Positions 17,948 to 30,435 of a DNA stretch of 64,000 nt are shown here, one piece after another. The stretch lies in assembly GCF_000425405.1 (NCBI RefSeq), contig NZ_AUDJ01000002.1, positions 434,001-498,000 on the forward strand, given 5' to 3'. Position 1 is the stretch's first letter. The number at the start of each line of letters is the position of its first letter. The position numbers were made by a program, and so were the translations under genes. Source of the stretch: Ferrimonas kyonanensis DSM 18153 (GTDB lineage Bacteria > Pseudomonadota > Gammaproteobacteria > Enterobacterales > Shewanellaceae). The notes below the pieces were generated by a model. The model saw only the letters and a list, made by a program, of their open reading frames with translations, was not told where the DNA came from and made no database searches.

Positions 17948-18976
17948 TTAGACGTTGTCGAATTGGTAGACCGTATGGTGTTGATAGGTCTCGCCGGGGC
18001 GTAAAATCCCCTTGGTGTGCCCCGGTTGGTTAGGGGCATCGGGCCACAGGCCGGGCTCCAGCGCCATGCCTTGGTGGTGCTTGTAGCACTTGCCGTCATA
18101 GGCGGGGGTGCCTCCCAAATGGTTACCTGTGTACAACTGCAGGCCAGGTTGATCGCTGAGGAGCGTCAGCTTGATGCCGGAGGCCGGCGACAGCAGCTGT
18201 GCCCGGGTCTTGAGCTGGGCATCGTCGTCGGGCCACAGGTAGCAGTGGTCGAGACCGCCCACCTGGCGCAGTGCTTCCAATGGTTGGTCCATCAGCTCGC
18301 CGATGCTGGGGTTGGGGTTGAGATCCAGGGGATTACGGCTGGTCTCTTCCAGAGTGACCGGAATGCCTTCTTTGTCGGTCATGACAATGTAAGGCGCGTT
18401 ACTGTGCAGTTGATAGCCGGTGATTGGCCCGCCGAGGTTAAAGTAACTGTGCTGGGTCAGGTTGACCGGGCAGGGGCGATCCACTTCGGCGTTCATGGTT
18501 ACCAGCCATTGGCTGCCTTTGAGACGGTAGAACACCTCCAGTTGCAGGTTACCTGGGAAACCGGCCTCTCCGTGGGCGCTGCTGAGGCTGAGCTTGATGC
18601 CATCGTCGATGGGGGTCAGGGCAAACACCTTGTGATGGAATCCCGCCAGGCCACCATGGAGGTGGTGGGGATAGAGGTTGGCATCCAGCTCCAGTTCGTA
18701 GCCATCCACCAGGCAGCGGCCATTGGCGATGCGGTTGGCCCAGCGACCCACTACCGATCCCAGGCAGGCTTTCTGAGACAGGTAATCGCCGGCGCTGTCA
18801 CATCCCAGAACCAGGTTTTGCCAGCGGCCATCCGGTCGCTTTAACTCCAGCTTGCGGACGATGCCACCCAACGCCAGTACTTCCAGGCGAAGGTGATCAT
18901 TTTCAATCTGAATTCTTGGCAGCTCACCGACGCGGTAATGCTCCCAGGGGGACAGGGGGGTGATCTTAACGGACAC
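17948..18976 (-). CDS. galM: Aldose 1-epimerase (galactose mutarotase)
   Basis: 342 residues from a GTG at 18976 that has CAGGAG seven bases upstream. An ATG-length extension to 19018 would run deep into galK and is less likely. It interconverts alpha and beta anomers of galactose or glucose. Active-site blocks are intact: GRWANRIANG, HHLHGG, NLTQHSYFNLGG (catalytic His), GLDHCY, GLQLYTGN and ALEPGLWPDAPN (catalytic Glu). It overlaps the galK end by 11 bases. Unlike its partner GalK it shows no sign of decay. No galT or galE lies nearby. Confidence 0.93.
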   Translation of the reverse strand: MSVKITPLSPWEHYRVGELPRIQIENDHLRLEVLALGGIVRKLELKRPDGRWQNLVLGCDSAGDYLSQKACLGSVVGRWANRIANGRCLVDGYELELDANLYPHHLHGGLAGFHHKVFALTPIDDGIKLSLSSAHGEAGFPGNLQLEVFYRLKGSQWLVTMNAEVDRPCPVNLTQHSYFNLGGPITGYQLHSNAPYIVMTDKEGIPVTLEETSRNPLDLNPNPSIGELMDQPLEALRQVGGLDHCYLWPDDDAQLKTRAQLLSPASGIKLTLLSDQPGLQLYTGNHLGGTPAYDGKCYKHHQGMALEPGLWPDAPNQPGHTKGILRPGETYQHHTVYQFDNV

Positions 18977-20123
18977 GACAGGCTCCTGAACTGGCTCTTG
19001 TGCTGATGAAGGTAGCATAAAGCCCGGATTGTTGGGAAAATTCTTGCATAACTTGCTTAATAACTGCTGATTTTATAGCCGCAGGCATCAGTGCAACCAC
19101 GTCGCCGTAGCAGCCTATGCCATTCATTCGAACCCCGCCTCGCTCCCCAAGGGCAGAGCGAACCACCCTGACCAGGGCATCGATGGCCGGGCTGGCCAGG
19201 GCATAGTCATCACTCAGAGATTGATGTGAACTGGCCATTAAGCGGCTAATGGCAGGGTAATCCTGCTGCACCAAGGCATCGGCCATCTCCAGTACCCGTT
19301 GATTCTCGCTGACCACGTGTCGGGCCCGTTGATACAACTCGGGGTGCATCTGCTGACGGGCTCCATTGAGCTGGTCTATGGTGACTTCCCGCAGAGTGGG
19401 CTGGTTAAAGAAGCGGGCGGCTTGCCGGCACTGGCCCTGTCGTTGTAGCTCCTTTTGCCAGTGGGGGCTGGTGCCGCCCTGAATATTGAACACCACCAGT
19501 TGTGCCGAATCGGGCAGGGGAATGCCTTGCCAACTGAGGCTTTTGCAATCGATAAGCGTGGCATGATCCTCGGTGGCGATGGCGCTGATCAACGGATCCA
19601 CCAGACTGTCCTGACGGGCATTAACCTCGCGTTTGGCCTGTTGGCTGACCTGAGCGATGCCTTGTGGCGACAGTCCGAGGTGAAACAGGTCATTGAGGGC
19701 ATAGGTCAGGACAACGCCCAGAGAGGCACTGTCTTTGAGGGCGACCCCAGGGGGTAAGGACGCATGCACCATGATGTTCAGCCCGTTGAGTCGATAGCCC
19801 CGGGCTTTGAGGGCCATCAAAACCCCTTGAAGGTGATTGATCCACATGGGATCTTTGTCCGAGGTCGGTGGGAAGTGGTCCGGATTCCAGTTGGCTTGAC
19901 GCGACAGGTCGTCGCTTAGGCTGGCGTGAACCATGTTGCCTCGGGTTGGGGCCAGCATCAATGTGGTGCCGAACTCAATGGCGCAGGGCAGCACCAGACC
20001 GTTCTGGTTGCTGGTGGAGGCGCCCATCAGGTTGACCCGGCCGGGGGCGTGATAACAGGCATGGGGATCCCGACCGTATTGTTGCTGAAAACGGCGGCTG
20101 AGATCCTGCTGCAGTGTGCTCAT
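18966..20123 (-). CDS. galK: Galactokinase homologue with degraded catalytic motifs
   Basis: 385 residues, collinear with E. coli GalK over the full length (APGRVNL, VLPCAI, LIDCKSL, ARFFNQPTLREVTI, GGVRM). The key motifs are altered. The sugar-binding GEHTDYNDG reads GASTSNQNG (34-42). The ATP-binding GAGLSSSAS reads GVALKDSAS (126-134). GIMDQ reads SLVDP, although the catalytic Asp176 is kept. The third motif GGGFGG reads GIGCYG (335-340). The frame is open and co-transcribed with an intact galM, so this may be a pseudo-kinase, a GHMP enzyme for another substrate or a regulator, not a working galactokinase. Confidence 0.8.
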   Translation of the reverse strand: MSTLQQDLSRRFQQQYGRDPHACYHAPGRVNLMGASTSNQNGLVLPCAIEFGTTLMLAPTRGNMVHASLSDDLSRQANWNPDHFPPTSDKDPMWINHLQGVLMALKARGYRLNGLNIMVHASLPPGVALKDSASLGVVLTYALNDLFHLGLSPQGIAQVSQQAKREVNARQDSLVDPLISAIATEDHATLIDCKSLSWQGIPLPDSAQLVVFNIQGGTSPHWQKELQRQGQCRQAARFFNQPTLREVTIDQLNGARQQMHPELYQRARHVVSENQRVLEMADALVQQDYPAISRLMASSHQSLSDDYALASPAIDALVRVVRSALGERGGVRMNGIGCYGDVVALMPAAIKSAVIKQVMQEFSQQSGLYATFISTRASSGACRVR

Positions 20124-20143
20124 GAGCCTGCCCCCGGCTCATG
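20121..20143 (-). promoter_or_regulatory. Hairpin enclosing the galK start codon
   Basis: A perfect 8-bp stem CATGAGCC/GGCTCATG (20121-20128, 20136-20143) with a 7-base loop. On the transcript the GGGGGCAGG ribosome site lies in the loop and one side of the stem, and the start ATG lies in the other arm. Such a fold could limit translation of galK. This is inference only. Confidence 0.35.
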
Positions 20144-20335
20144 ATGCGGGGGGCAGTGGTAGGGGGCCGGTAACGGTTGTCTCGGTCTCTGCCTGTCCAT
20201 GTGCGATCCCAGAAGGTGAAATCAGTCGGTGTCCACCCTCATTGGGGTGAGTCTTAGTGCCTCATTGAGCATAGGGCATAGTGGCGTCACACGGCAATGT
20301 TAAACCATGCTCCATGGAGCGCTTCGATGACCGGG

Positions 20336-20989
20336 TCAGGAGTGAGACTGGTTCAGTTTGCGCAGGAAGTGAGTCAGCGAGCTGGTGGCATAGCAGGCGT
20401 TATGCTGGCGCACGTCCGGCCGATTTACCAACACGGTGCGAATGCCAAAACCTTGGGCAGTGTCCAGGTTGGCCGGTTGATCGTCAAACATCACCGCGTC
20501 GCAGCCTCGAAAACCAAACTTGGCGGCGATTTGCTCATAGGCATGAGGATCCGGCTTCATCTTAAAGCCGGTATCTTCGACGGAGAAGATCCCGTCAAAG
20601 CACTGGTCAATGCCGATGATGCCCATCAGACGACGGGCATAGGGAAGCGCTGCGTTGGTAAAGATGTAGCGCTTTTGCGGCAGGGCGTTCAACTGCTCGG
20701 CCAGATCGGCATTATGATGCAGTTTGCTGGTGTCGACGTCATGGGCGTAGACACTGAAATCGTCCAGATCCACTTCCGGATGGTGCTGCTGCAATCCGCG
20801 CAGGGTACCGCCGTACTTGTGGTAGTAGCCAAAACAGAGTTCGGTGGCTTGCTCCGGGCTCAGAGCCAGCTTGTCGGCAACGTAGTGCTTCATGCGCGAG
20901 CCGACCTGATCAAGGATTCCGGCATCGGGGTGGTACAGGGTGTTGTCGAGATCAAACAGAAAAACGGGGCGTTCTTGCAGGGGGCTCAA
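20336..20989 (-). CDS. Pyrimidine 5'-nucleotidase-like HAD phosphatase
   Basis: 217 residues from a TTG at 20989 placed seven bases after AAGGAG. A longer frame to 21112 has no better start. HAD motif I is FLFDLDNTLYH with the nucleophile Asp, the cap begins YVADKLALSPEQATELCFGYYHKYGGTLRGL, motif II is IFTNA and motif IV is VMFDDQPANLDTAQGFG. This is the SDT1-like pyrimidine 5'-nucleotidase group, which dephosphorylates UMP/CMP or removes odd nucleotides. Substrate is inferred from family only. It forms a single-gene unit on the minus strand. Confidence 0.85.
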   Translation of the reverse strand: MSPLQERPVFLFDLDNTLYHPDAGILDQVGSRMKHYVADKLALSPEQATELCFGYYHKYGGTLRGLQQHHPEVDLDDFSVYAHDVDTSKLHHNADLAEQLNALPQKRYIFTNAALPYARRLMGIIGIDQCFDGIFSVEDTGFKMKPDPHAYEQIAAKFGFRGCDAVMFDDQPANLDTAQGFGIRTVLVNRPDVRQHNACYATSSLTHFLRKLNQSHS

Positions 20990-21236
20990 TGGCAAACTCC
21001 TTATAATTAGCCGGGTAGAATATACCGTCCATGGCCCGCTCTCAAGAGATTGGCTGTGACCGGAATGAAAATGGCAGCGGGAAACCACTGCCGCCGTTGC
21101 CCTTGACCGCATGTTTTCGCTAACGCTGCATGGGTGATGATGAAGCGATATGTCGCCATCTGTTTTGAACTATGGGTTATCTTCGGTAATCTTGGTGACT
21201 GGATTTTGAAACAATCGCATGGATGGAGAGCAAACA

Positions 21237-21629
21237 ATGACCCCAATGGAGCGCTGGAATACCCTGATCAGCAGCGGCGACGTATCGAGCCTGCCACAAC
21301 TTCTGGCCGATGAGGTGTGTTTCTACAGCCCGGTGGTACACACCCCGCAGCGAGGCAAGGCGATCACCAACGCCTACCTGCAGGCGGCATTTTCAATTTT
21401 GATGACGCCGTCGTTCCGTTACGTCAACAAAATCGACGGCGGCAACCGCCTGTCGCTGGAGTTTGTTACTGAGATCGATGGCATCGAGATCAACGGTGTT
21501 GACCTGATTAGTTGCAACGATGACGGCCAGATCACCGAATTTAAAGTGATGATTCGTCCGTTAAAGGCCATCAACCTGGTGCACCAGAAAATGGCCGAAT
21601 TGCTGCAGGCGTCGGCAGCGACCCGCTGA
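21237..21629 (+). CDS. SnoaL-like (NTF2 fold) protein
   Basis: 130 residues from the ATG at 21237, which has GGAGAG upstream; an ATG 18 bases earlier has no ribosome site. The chain reads RWNTLISSGDVSSLPQLLADEVCFYSPVVHTPQRGK, then FRYVNKIDGGNRLSLEFVTEIDGIEINGVDLISCNDDGQITEFKVMIRPL. This is the usual polyketide-cyclase-like/nuclear transport factor 2 pattern. Bacterial members have diverse or unknown roles. It stands alone upstream of the thiamine operon. Confidence 0.75.
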   Translation: MTPMERWNTLISSGDVSSLPQLLADEVCFYSPVVHTPQRGKAITNAYLQAAFSILMTPSFRYVNKIDGGNRLSLEFVTEIDGIEINGVDLISCNDDGQITEFKVMIRPLKAINLVHQKMAELLQASAATR

Positions 21630-21729
21630 GTTCGATTCCTTCGCCCTGGCGCCATCTGCACGGCCGTTGAGTGTTGTGACGGCCACAGGGCATCGGCACC
21701 GCGGTTGCCATAAACCTGGAATCAGGGGC

Positions 21730-21758
21730 TTGTTTCCCCTGGATCAAGTTCCTATACT
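21730..21758 (+). promoter_or_regulatory. Predicted thiC operon promoter
   Basis: TTGTTT (21730-21735) and TATACT (21753-21758) are separated by 17 bases and lie just upstream of the TPP riboswitch. Transcription would start near 21765. Confidence 0.65.
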
Positions 21759-21766
21759 GCTCGGGT

Positions 21767-25474
<3,708 letters not shown>

Positions 25475-25485
<11 letters not shown>

Positions 25486-26218
25486 TGCCGATTACCTGCG
25501 CTTCGGTCGGCAGATATTGCTGGCGAACTGGGGCGAGCAAGGCCAGCAGCAGCTGGCGGACAAGTGCGTTGCTATTTTCGGTCTCGGTGGCCTGGGGGTG
25601 CCGGCATTGGTCAACCTGGCCGGGGCGGGCGTCGGCCGGTTACGGCTGATCGATGCCGATACCGTGTCGCTGTCCAACCTGCCGCGGCAATGGTTGTACC
25701 GGCCAGAGCAGCAGGGGATGGCCAAGGTGCAGGCGGCCAAGGACTGGGCCCTGGCCCACAATCCGGCCCTGCAGGTCGAAGCGATGGTGGCGATGGCGGA
25801 GGAGAGCGCTATGGCGGCGCTGCTTCAGCGGGTGGATCTGGTGTTGGATTGCACCGACAACCTCGAGGCCCGTCACTGCATCAACCGTCACTGTGTCGCC
25901 CTGGGACTGCCTTTGGTTACGGCGGCGGCGGTGGGCTGGCAGGGGCAACTGCAACTGGTGGATGGTCAGGGGCCGTGTTTCGCCTGTTTCAGCCCGGTTA
26001 ACGATCAGGCCACACCCCGAAGCTGCCGCGAGGCCGGTGTGGCGGGGCCGGTATTGACATCGGTAGCCGGTATGCAGGCGTTAATCGCCATTCGTCGGTT
26101 GCTGGGGCTTTCGGTGCCCGGCGATCGGGTGCAGCGTTTTGATGCTCAAACCCTGAGTTGGCGTTCGTTCGATCTCGAACGAGTGCCGCACTGCCCTGTG
26201 TGTGGAGAACCGCAATGA
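25475..26218 (+). CDS. thiF: ThiS adenylyltransferase ThiF
   Basis: 247 residues from the ATG at 25475, preceded by GGGAGG. A longer upstream frame belongs to thiDE sequence. It adenylates the ThiS C-terminus with ATP. It has the E1-like nucleotide fold [21 protein letters not shown], the [16 protein letters not shown] block, [13 protein letters not shown], and two CxxC zinc pairs (CFAC and CPVC). It overlaps thiDE by 11 bases and thiS by 4 bases, so translation is coupled. Confidence 0.95.
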
Positions 26219-26415
26219 TCAAGATAGAGGTCAACGGTGAGTCTCGAGCCATTGCCCCAATGGCCCTGTCCGGGCTACTCACTCAACTGAATCAACAACA
26301 GCCCGGGGTGGCGGTGGCGGTAAACAACCGCATCGTGCCACGAAACAGCTGGTCACAGACTCCACTTCGGGAAGGTGACAGCGTCGATATTTTCAGTGTA
26401 ATTGCAGGAGGCTGA
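26215..26415 (+). CDS. thiS: Sulfur carrier protein ThiS
   Basis: A 66-residue ubiquitin-like protein from the ATG at 26215 (ATGA overlap with thiF). It begins [10 protein letters not shown] and ends SVIAGG; the terminal Gly-Gly is the site of thiocarboxylate formation that feeds sulfur to ThiG. The family signature [14 protein letters not shown] is present. Two bases separate its stop from the thiG start. Confidence 0.95.
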   Translation: MIKIEVNGESRAIAPMALSGLLTQLNQQQPGVAVAVNNRIVPRNSWSQTPLREGDSVDIFSVIAGG

Positions 26416-26416
26416 T

Positions 26417-27178
26417 GTGCTTACCATTGCCGATAAAACCTTTGACTCCAGGCTGTTCAGCGGCACCGGAAAATTTGCCTCAGAGACGCTGATGATCGAT
26501 GCTTTGGCGGCCAGCGGCTCGCAACTGGTCACCCTGGCCCTGAAACGGGTCGATCTCAGTGGCGGACGGGGCGATCTCTATGGGCCCATTCGTGAACTGG
26601 GCGTGAATCTGCTGCCCAACACCTCGGGGGCCAAGACCGCGGAGGAAGCGGTGTACGCGGCGCACCTGGCCCGGGAAGCACTGGGAACCCAGTGGCTTAA
26701 GCTGGAGATCCACCCGGATCCCCGCTATCTGCTGCCGGATCCCATCGAAACCCTCAAGGCTGCGGAGCAGTTGTGCCGGGAAGGCTTCGTGGTGTTGCCC
26801 TACTGCCACGCCGATCCGGTGCTGTGCAAACGATTGGAGGAGGTAGGGTGTGCCGCAGTGATGCCGCTAGGCGCGCCGATCGGCTCCAATCAAGGGCTGG
26901 CGACTCGTGAATTTTTGAAGATCATTATTGAACAGGCCGGTGTGCCGGTGGTGGTGGATGCCGGGATCGGCGCGCCCTCACAGGGTGCCGACGCCATGGA
27001 GTTGGGGGCCGACGCAGTATTGGTGAACACCGCCATTGCCGTTGCCCGGGATCCGGTGGCCATGGCCACGGCCTTCAAGCTGGCGGTGCAGGCCGGCCGT
27101 CAGGCCTACGAGGCGGGCTTGGGTCAGGTCTCCTTCCAGGCCAGCGCGTCCAGTCCGCTGACCGGATTTCTGGGGTAG
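26417..27178 (+). CDS. thiG: Thiazole synthase ThiG
   Basis: 253 residues from a GTG at 26417, with CAGGAGG upstream; a TTG 15 bases earlier is less likely. It builds the thiazole phosphate ring from deoxyxylulose phosphate, dehydroglycine and ThiS thiocarboxylate. TIM-barrel landmarks: [69 protein letters not shown] and [20 protein letters not shown]. Next in the operon is thiH, which supplies dehydroglycine. Confidence 0.96.
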   Translation: MLTIADKTFDSRLFSGTGKFASETLMIDALAASGSQLVTLALKRVDLSGGRGDLYGPIRELGVNLLPNTSGAKTAEEAVYAAHLAREALGTQWLKLEIHPDPRYLLPDPIETLKAAEQLCREGFVVLPYCHADPVLCKRLEEVGCAAVMPLGAPIGSNQGLATREFLKIIIEQAGVPVVVDAGIGAPSQGADAMELGADAVLVNTAIAVARDPVAMATAFKLAVQAGRQAYEAGLGQVSFQASASSPLTGFLG

Positions 27179-27181
27179 TCC

Positions 27182-28297
27182 ATGAGTTTTTATGACCTGT
27201 GGCAACAGCAGCAATGGGACCACCTGGCTCTGAGCATCCATGCCACCAGCGAACAGGCGGTTCGGCAGGCTCTGGCACGCCCACGCCTGGATTGGCAGGG
27301 GTTTATGGCGCTGATCTCACCGGCGGCCACGCCGTTCCTGGAACAGATGGCCACGCGGGCTCAGGCTCTGACCCGCCAGCGTTTCGGCAACACCATGGGG
27401 TTGTATGTGCCGCTGTACCTGTCCAACCTGTGCGCCAATGAGTGCGACTACTGCGGCTTTGCCATGAGCAACCGCATAAAGCGCCATACGTTGACCGACG
27501 ATGAACTGGACAGGGAGATGGATGCCATCAAGGCGCTGGGCTTCGATGCGATCCTGTTGGTGACCGGCGAGCATGAGACTAAGGTGGGAATGGCGTATTT
27601 TCGGCGCGTACTGCCGCGAATCAAGGCTCGGTTTTCGACGGTGATGATGGAGGTACAGCCGTTGGAAAGCCAACACTATGCCGAGCTCAGGGCGCTGGGC
27701 CTGGACGCGGTGATGGTGTACCAGGAGAGCTATCACCGTCCCACCTATGGCCAGCATCATCTGCGGGGCAACAAGCAGGATTTTCGTTTTCGGCTGGAGA
27801 CGCCGGATCGCCTCGGGCAGGCGGGCGTCGACAAAATTGGCATTGGCGCATTGTATGGCCTGGCCGATTGGCGGGTGGAAGCGGCCATGGTCGCCCTGCA
27901 TCTGGACTATTTGCAGCGCCGCTATTGGCGCAGTCGCTATTCGGTTTCCTTCCCCAGACTGCGTCCCTGTACCGGCGGTGTCGAACCGGTGAGTCCTGTG
28001 GGTGAGCGGGAGTTGTTGCAGTTGATCTGTGCCTTGCGGTTATTTGGTCCGGAGTTGGAGTTGTCGCTGTCGACCCGGGAATCCGCCAGTTTCAGGGACA
28101 ACGTGATGACTCTGGGGCCGACCACCATGAGTGCCGGGTCCAGCACCCGGCCTGGCGGCTATGCCGACGCCAGCGAAGATCTGGCTCAGTTTTCCATTGA
28201 TGATGCCCGATCACCAGAACGGGTGGCCAGTGCCATTGAGGCAGCCGGGCTGACGCCGGTGTGGAAGGATTGGGACCGGGCGTTGACCGGACATTAA
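27182..28297 (+). CDS. thiH: 2-iminoacetate synthase ThiH
   Basis: A 371-residue radical SAM tyrosine lyase that makes dehydroglycine for ThiG, with p-cresol as by-product. The cluster motif is CANECDYCGF (CxxxCxxC). LLVTGEHETKVGMAYF, VMVYQESYHRPTYGQHH and the C-terminal SAGSSTRPGGYA are typical. The presence of ThiH and not the glycine oxidase ThiO implies the anaerobe-compatible, tyrosine-dependent route. Last gene of the operon; a strong terminator follows. Confidence 0.96.
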   Translation: MSFYDLWQQQQWDHLALSIHATSEQAVRQALARPRLDWQGFMALISPAATPFLEQMATRAQALTRQRFGNTMGLYVPLYLSNLCANECDYCGFAMSNRIKRHTLTDDELDREMDAIKALGFDAILLVTGEHETKVGMAYFRRVLPRIKARFSTVMMEVQPLESQHYAELRALGLDAVMVYQESYHRPTYGQHHLRGNKQDFRFRLETPDRLGQAGVDKIGIGALYGLADWRVEAAMVALHLDYLQRRYWRSRYSVSFPRLRPCTGGVEPVSPVGERELLQLICALRLFGPELELSLSTRESASFRDNVMTLGPTTMSAGSSTRPGGYADASEDLAQFSIDDARSPERVASAIEAAGLTPVWKDWDRALTGH

Positions 28298-28300
28298 AAC

Positions 28301-28324
28301 AAGGCGCCATGGGCGCCTTTTTCA
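28301..28324. terminator. Terminator at the end of the thi operon
   Basis: AAGGCGCC/GGCGCCTT (28301-28308, 28312-28319) with a 3-base loop and a T run. It lies between convergent thiH and the oxidoreductase gene and may serve both. Confidence 0.9.
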
Positions 28325-28340
28325 TTTGTCTGAGGAAACT

Positions 28341-29369
28341 TTAATCCTCAAACCCCTCGAGCACTATTTTGCCCTTGGCGGTGCCCGACTCCAGCAGGGT
28401 ATGAGCCCGGTGCAGGTTGGCCACCGAGATGGAACCAAAGTGGGCATCGGCGGTGCTGATCACCGCGCCGGACTCCACCAGGTCCGCCACCTTGTTCAGC
28501 AACTGTTGTTGCTTGACTCTGTCCGCAGTCGAAAACAGCGAGCGGGTAAACATAAACTCCCAGTGCAATGAGATGCTCTTCTGCTTAAAGGGCATGATGT
28601 CCAGGCTGGGGGCGTCGTCGATCAGTGCCAGTTGTCCCTGTGGCGCGATCAGCTTGGCTATCTCTGGCCAGTGGTGTTCGCTGTGGGTCAGGCTGACGAC
28701 GTCGGTGACCCCGTCGATGCCGGCCTCGGCCAGTGCCTCGGACAGTGGTTGGCGGTGATCGATAACCGCATCCGCCCCTAAGCGCTTGACCCAATCCTGG
28801 GTTTGCGGCCGAGACGCGGTTGCGACAATTCGAATGTCGGTCAGGTGGTTGGCCAGTTGCAGCAGGATCGAGCCAACGCCACCGGCGGCGCCGATGACCA
28901 GCAGAGTCCGCTGACTGAGATCGGCGTTGGGATCCAGTTTCAGTCGGTCGAACAGGATCTCCCAGGCGGTGATGGTGGTCAGGGGCAGGGCGGCGGCCTG
29001 AGCAAAACTGAGGTTAGCGGGTTTGCGACCAACCAACTCCTGGTGCACCAACTGGTATTCGGCGTTGCTGCCCGGGCGGGTCAGATCGCCGGCGTACCAC
29101 ACTTGATCGCCCACCTTAAAGTCGGTCACCTTATCGCCAATGGCGACCACTTCCCCCGCCGCATCCCAGCCGAGGATCTTATAGCCGTCATTGAGGCCGT
29201 CGACGCCGCTGGCCCGCTGGCGAACCTTGGTGTCCACCGGATTGACCGAGATGGCGTGCACGCGAACCAGCAGATCGTCACCGCTGGCGCCGGGCATGGG
29301 CAGTTCAATGGATTGCAGCTGGGTGGTGCTGCTCAGTGGATGGGGATGACGGTATCCGATGGCTTTCAT
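28341..29369 (-). CDS. Zinc-type alcohol dehydrogenase-like / quinone oxidoreductase
   Basis: A 342-residue medium-chain dehydrogenase/reductase of the quinone oxidoreductase subgroup. It has the N-terminal GroES-like fold (VRVHAISVNPVDTKVRQ, WDAAGEVVAIG), then the nucleotide site LVIGAAGGVGSILLQLA. The structural zinc Cys cluster of alcohol dehydrogenases is absent, so NADPH-dependent reduction of quinones or enones is likely. It is divergent from a LysR gene, which is a probable regulator. Confidence 0.86.
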   Translation of the reverse strand: MKAIGYRHPHPLSSTTQLQSIELPMPGASGDDLLVRVHAISVNPVDTKVRQRASGVDGLNDGYKILGWDAAGEVVAIGDKVTDFKVGDQVWYAGDLTRPGSNAEYQLVHQELVGRKPANLSFAQAAALPLTTITAWEILFDRLKLDPNADLSQRTLLVIGAAGGVGSILLQLANHLTDIRIVATASRPQTQDWVKRLGADAVIDHRQPLSEALAEAGIDGVTDVVSLTHSEHHWPEIAKLIAPQGQLALIDDAPSLDIMPFKQKSISLHWEFMFTRSLFSTADRVKQQQLLNKVADLVESGAVISTADAHFGSISVANLHRAHTLLESGTAKGKIVLEGFED

Positions 29370-29496
29370 GGGGGCTCTCCGCTATTCAAATTAATGCCGT
29401 AGCCGCTGGGCTTCGGCAAGCTGAACTCAGTCTATTTGACGCCGTATGATTGAAAAACTAGCATTGGCCATCATCTCTTTAAAATAAAATTTGAAA

Positions 29497-30426
29497 ATGA
29501 AGGCTCTGCAGGATCTGACCTTGTTCATGAAAACGGCCCAACTGGGCAGCCTGTCGGCGGCAGCGCGACAACTGGCATTGACGCCGGCGGCAGTCAGTGC
29601 GGCGGTCAAACGGTTGGAGACTGAACTCAACACCGTGTTGTTCGTCCGCTCCACCCGCAGCCTGCGTCTGACCCCGGAGGGAGAGCGGTTTCTGGTTCAG
29701 TGTCAGCACGGGGTCGAGGTACTGGAGGCCGCCGCTGCTGAGTTACAGTCTGAAGCCCATGGTCTTAGCGGCTTGATGCAGCTGTCGATGCCCTCGGGCC
29801 TGGGGCGGAAGCGGTTACTGCCGCTGCTGGATCAGTTTCAACGTGAACACCCCAAATTACAGGTGCGGATACAGATGACGGATCGGCTGGCCAATGTGTA
29901 TGCGCAGCCGGTGGACCTGGCACTTCGCTACGGGATTCCGGAAGATTCCAGTTTGGTCGCGTTGCCGGTCGTGAAGCAAAACCGCCGAGTGTTGTGCGCC
30001 TCACCGGAGTATCTGCGTCATCATGGTCAGCCACAGAGTCTGGAGCAGTTGGCAGACAGAAACTGTCTCTGTTTCATGTTGGGCGAGTCCCACTACGATC
30101 GCTGGCGGTTTTGGCAGCAGGGTCAGTTACGGGAGATCAAAGTCTCTGGTAATCGCAGCAGCGATGACGGCGATGTGGTGCATCGCTGGGCGCTAATGGG
30201 GGCGGGCATCGCCTATAAGTCGAGGCTGGATGTGGCCGAGGATCTGCGCGCCGGTCGATTGGTGGAGATAGCCGGTCCCTGGCTCGGTGAACCGGCGCCG
30301 CTGAATCTTGTCTGTCCCGATCGTCGCCGCCTCAGCCCGGCGGTGCGTCAGTTACATCAATGGTTGATTGACGGCCTCGGCGATCAGTCGCAGAGCGGTG
30401 AGGACTCGGTTTTGCTCGGTGTGTAA
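29497..30426 (+). CDS. LysR-family regulator
   Basis: 309 residues from the ATG at 29497; a TTG two codons earlier is also possible and neither has a strong ribosome site. The helix-turn-helix is TAQLGSLSAAARQLALTPAAVSAAVKRLE, and the effector domain starts near residue 90 (GLMQLSMPSGLGRKRLLPLL). It lies 127 bases from the divergent quinone oxidoreductase gene, the usual position for a regulator of that gene. Effector unknown; quinone or redox stress is plausible from the neighbour. Confidence 0.87.
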   Translation: MKALQDLTLFMKTAQLGSLSAAARQLALTPAAVSAAVKRLETELNTVLFVRSTRSLRLTPEGERFLVQCQHGVEVLEAAAAELQSEAHGLSGLMQLSMPSGLGRKRLLPLLDQFQREHPKLQVRIQMTDRLANVYAQPVDLALRYGIPEDSSLVALPVVKQNRRVLCASPEYLRHHGQPQSLEQLADRNCLCFMLGESHYDRWRFWQQGQLREIKVSGNRSSDDGDVVHRWALMGAGIAYKSRLDVAEDLRAGRLVEIAGPWLGEPAPLNLVCPDRRRLSPAVRQLHQWLIDGLGDQSQSGEDSVLLGV

Positions 30427-30435
30427 CCCTGCGGC

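Noticed and set aside
18977-19018. N-terminal extension of GalM
   Set aside because: The GTG at 18976 has a good ribosome site, and the extension reads through galK sequence.
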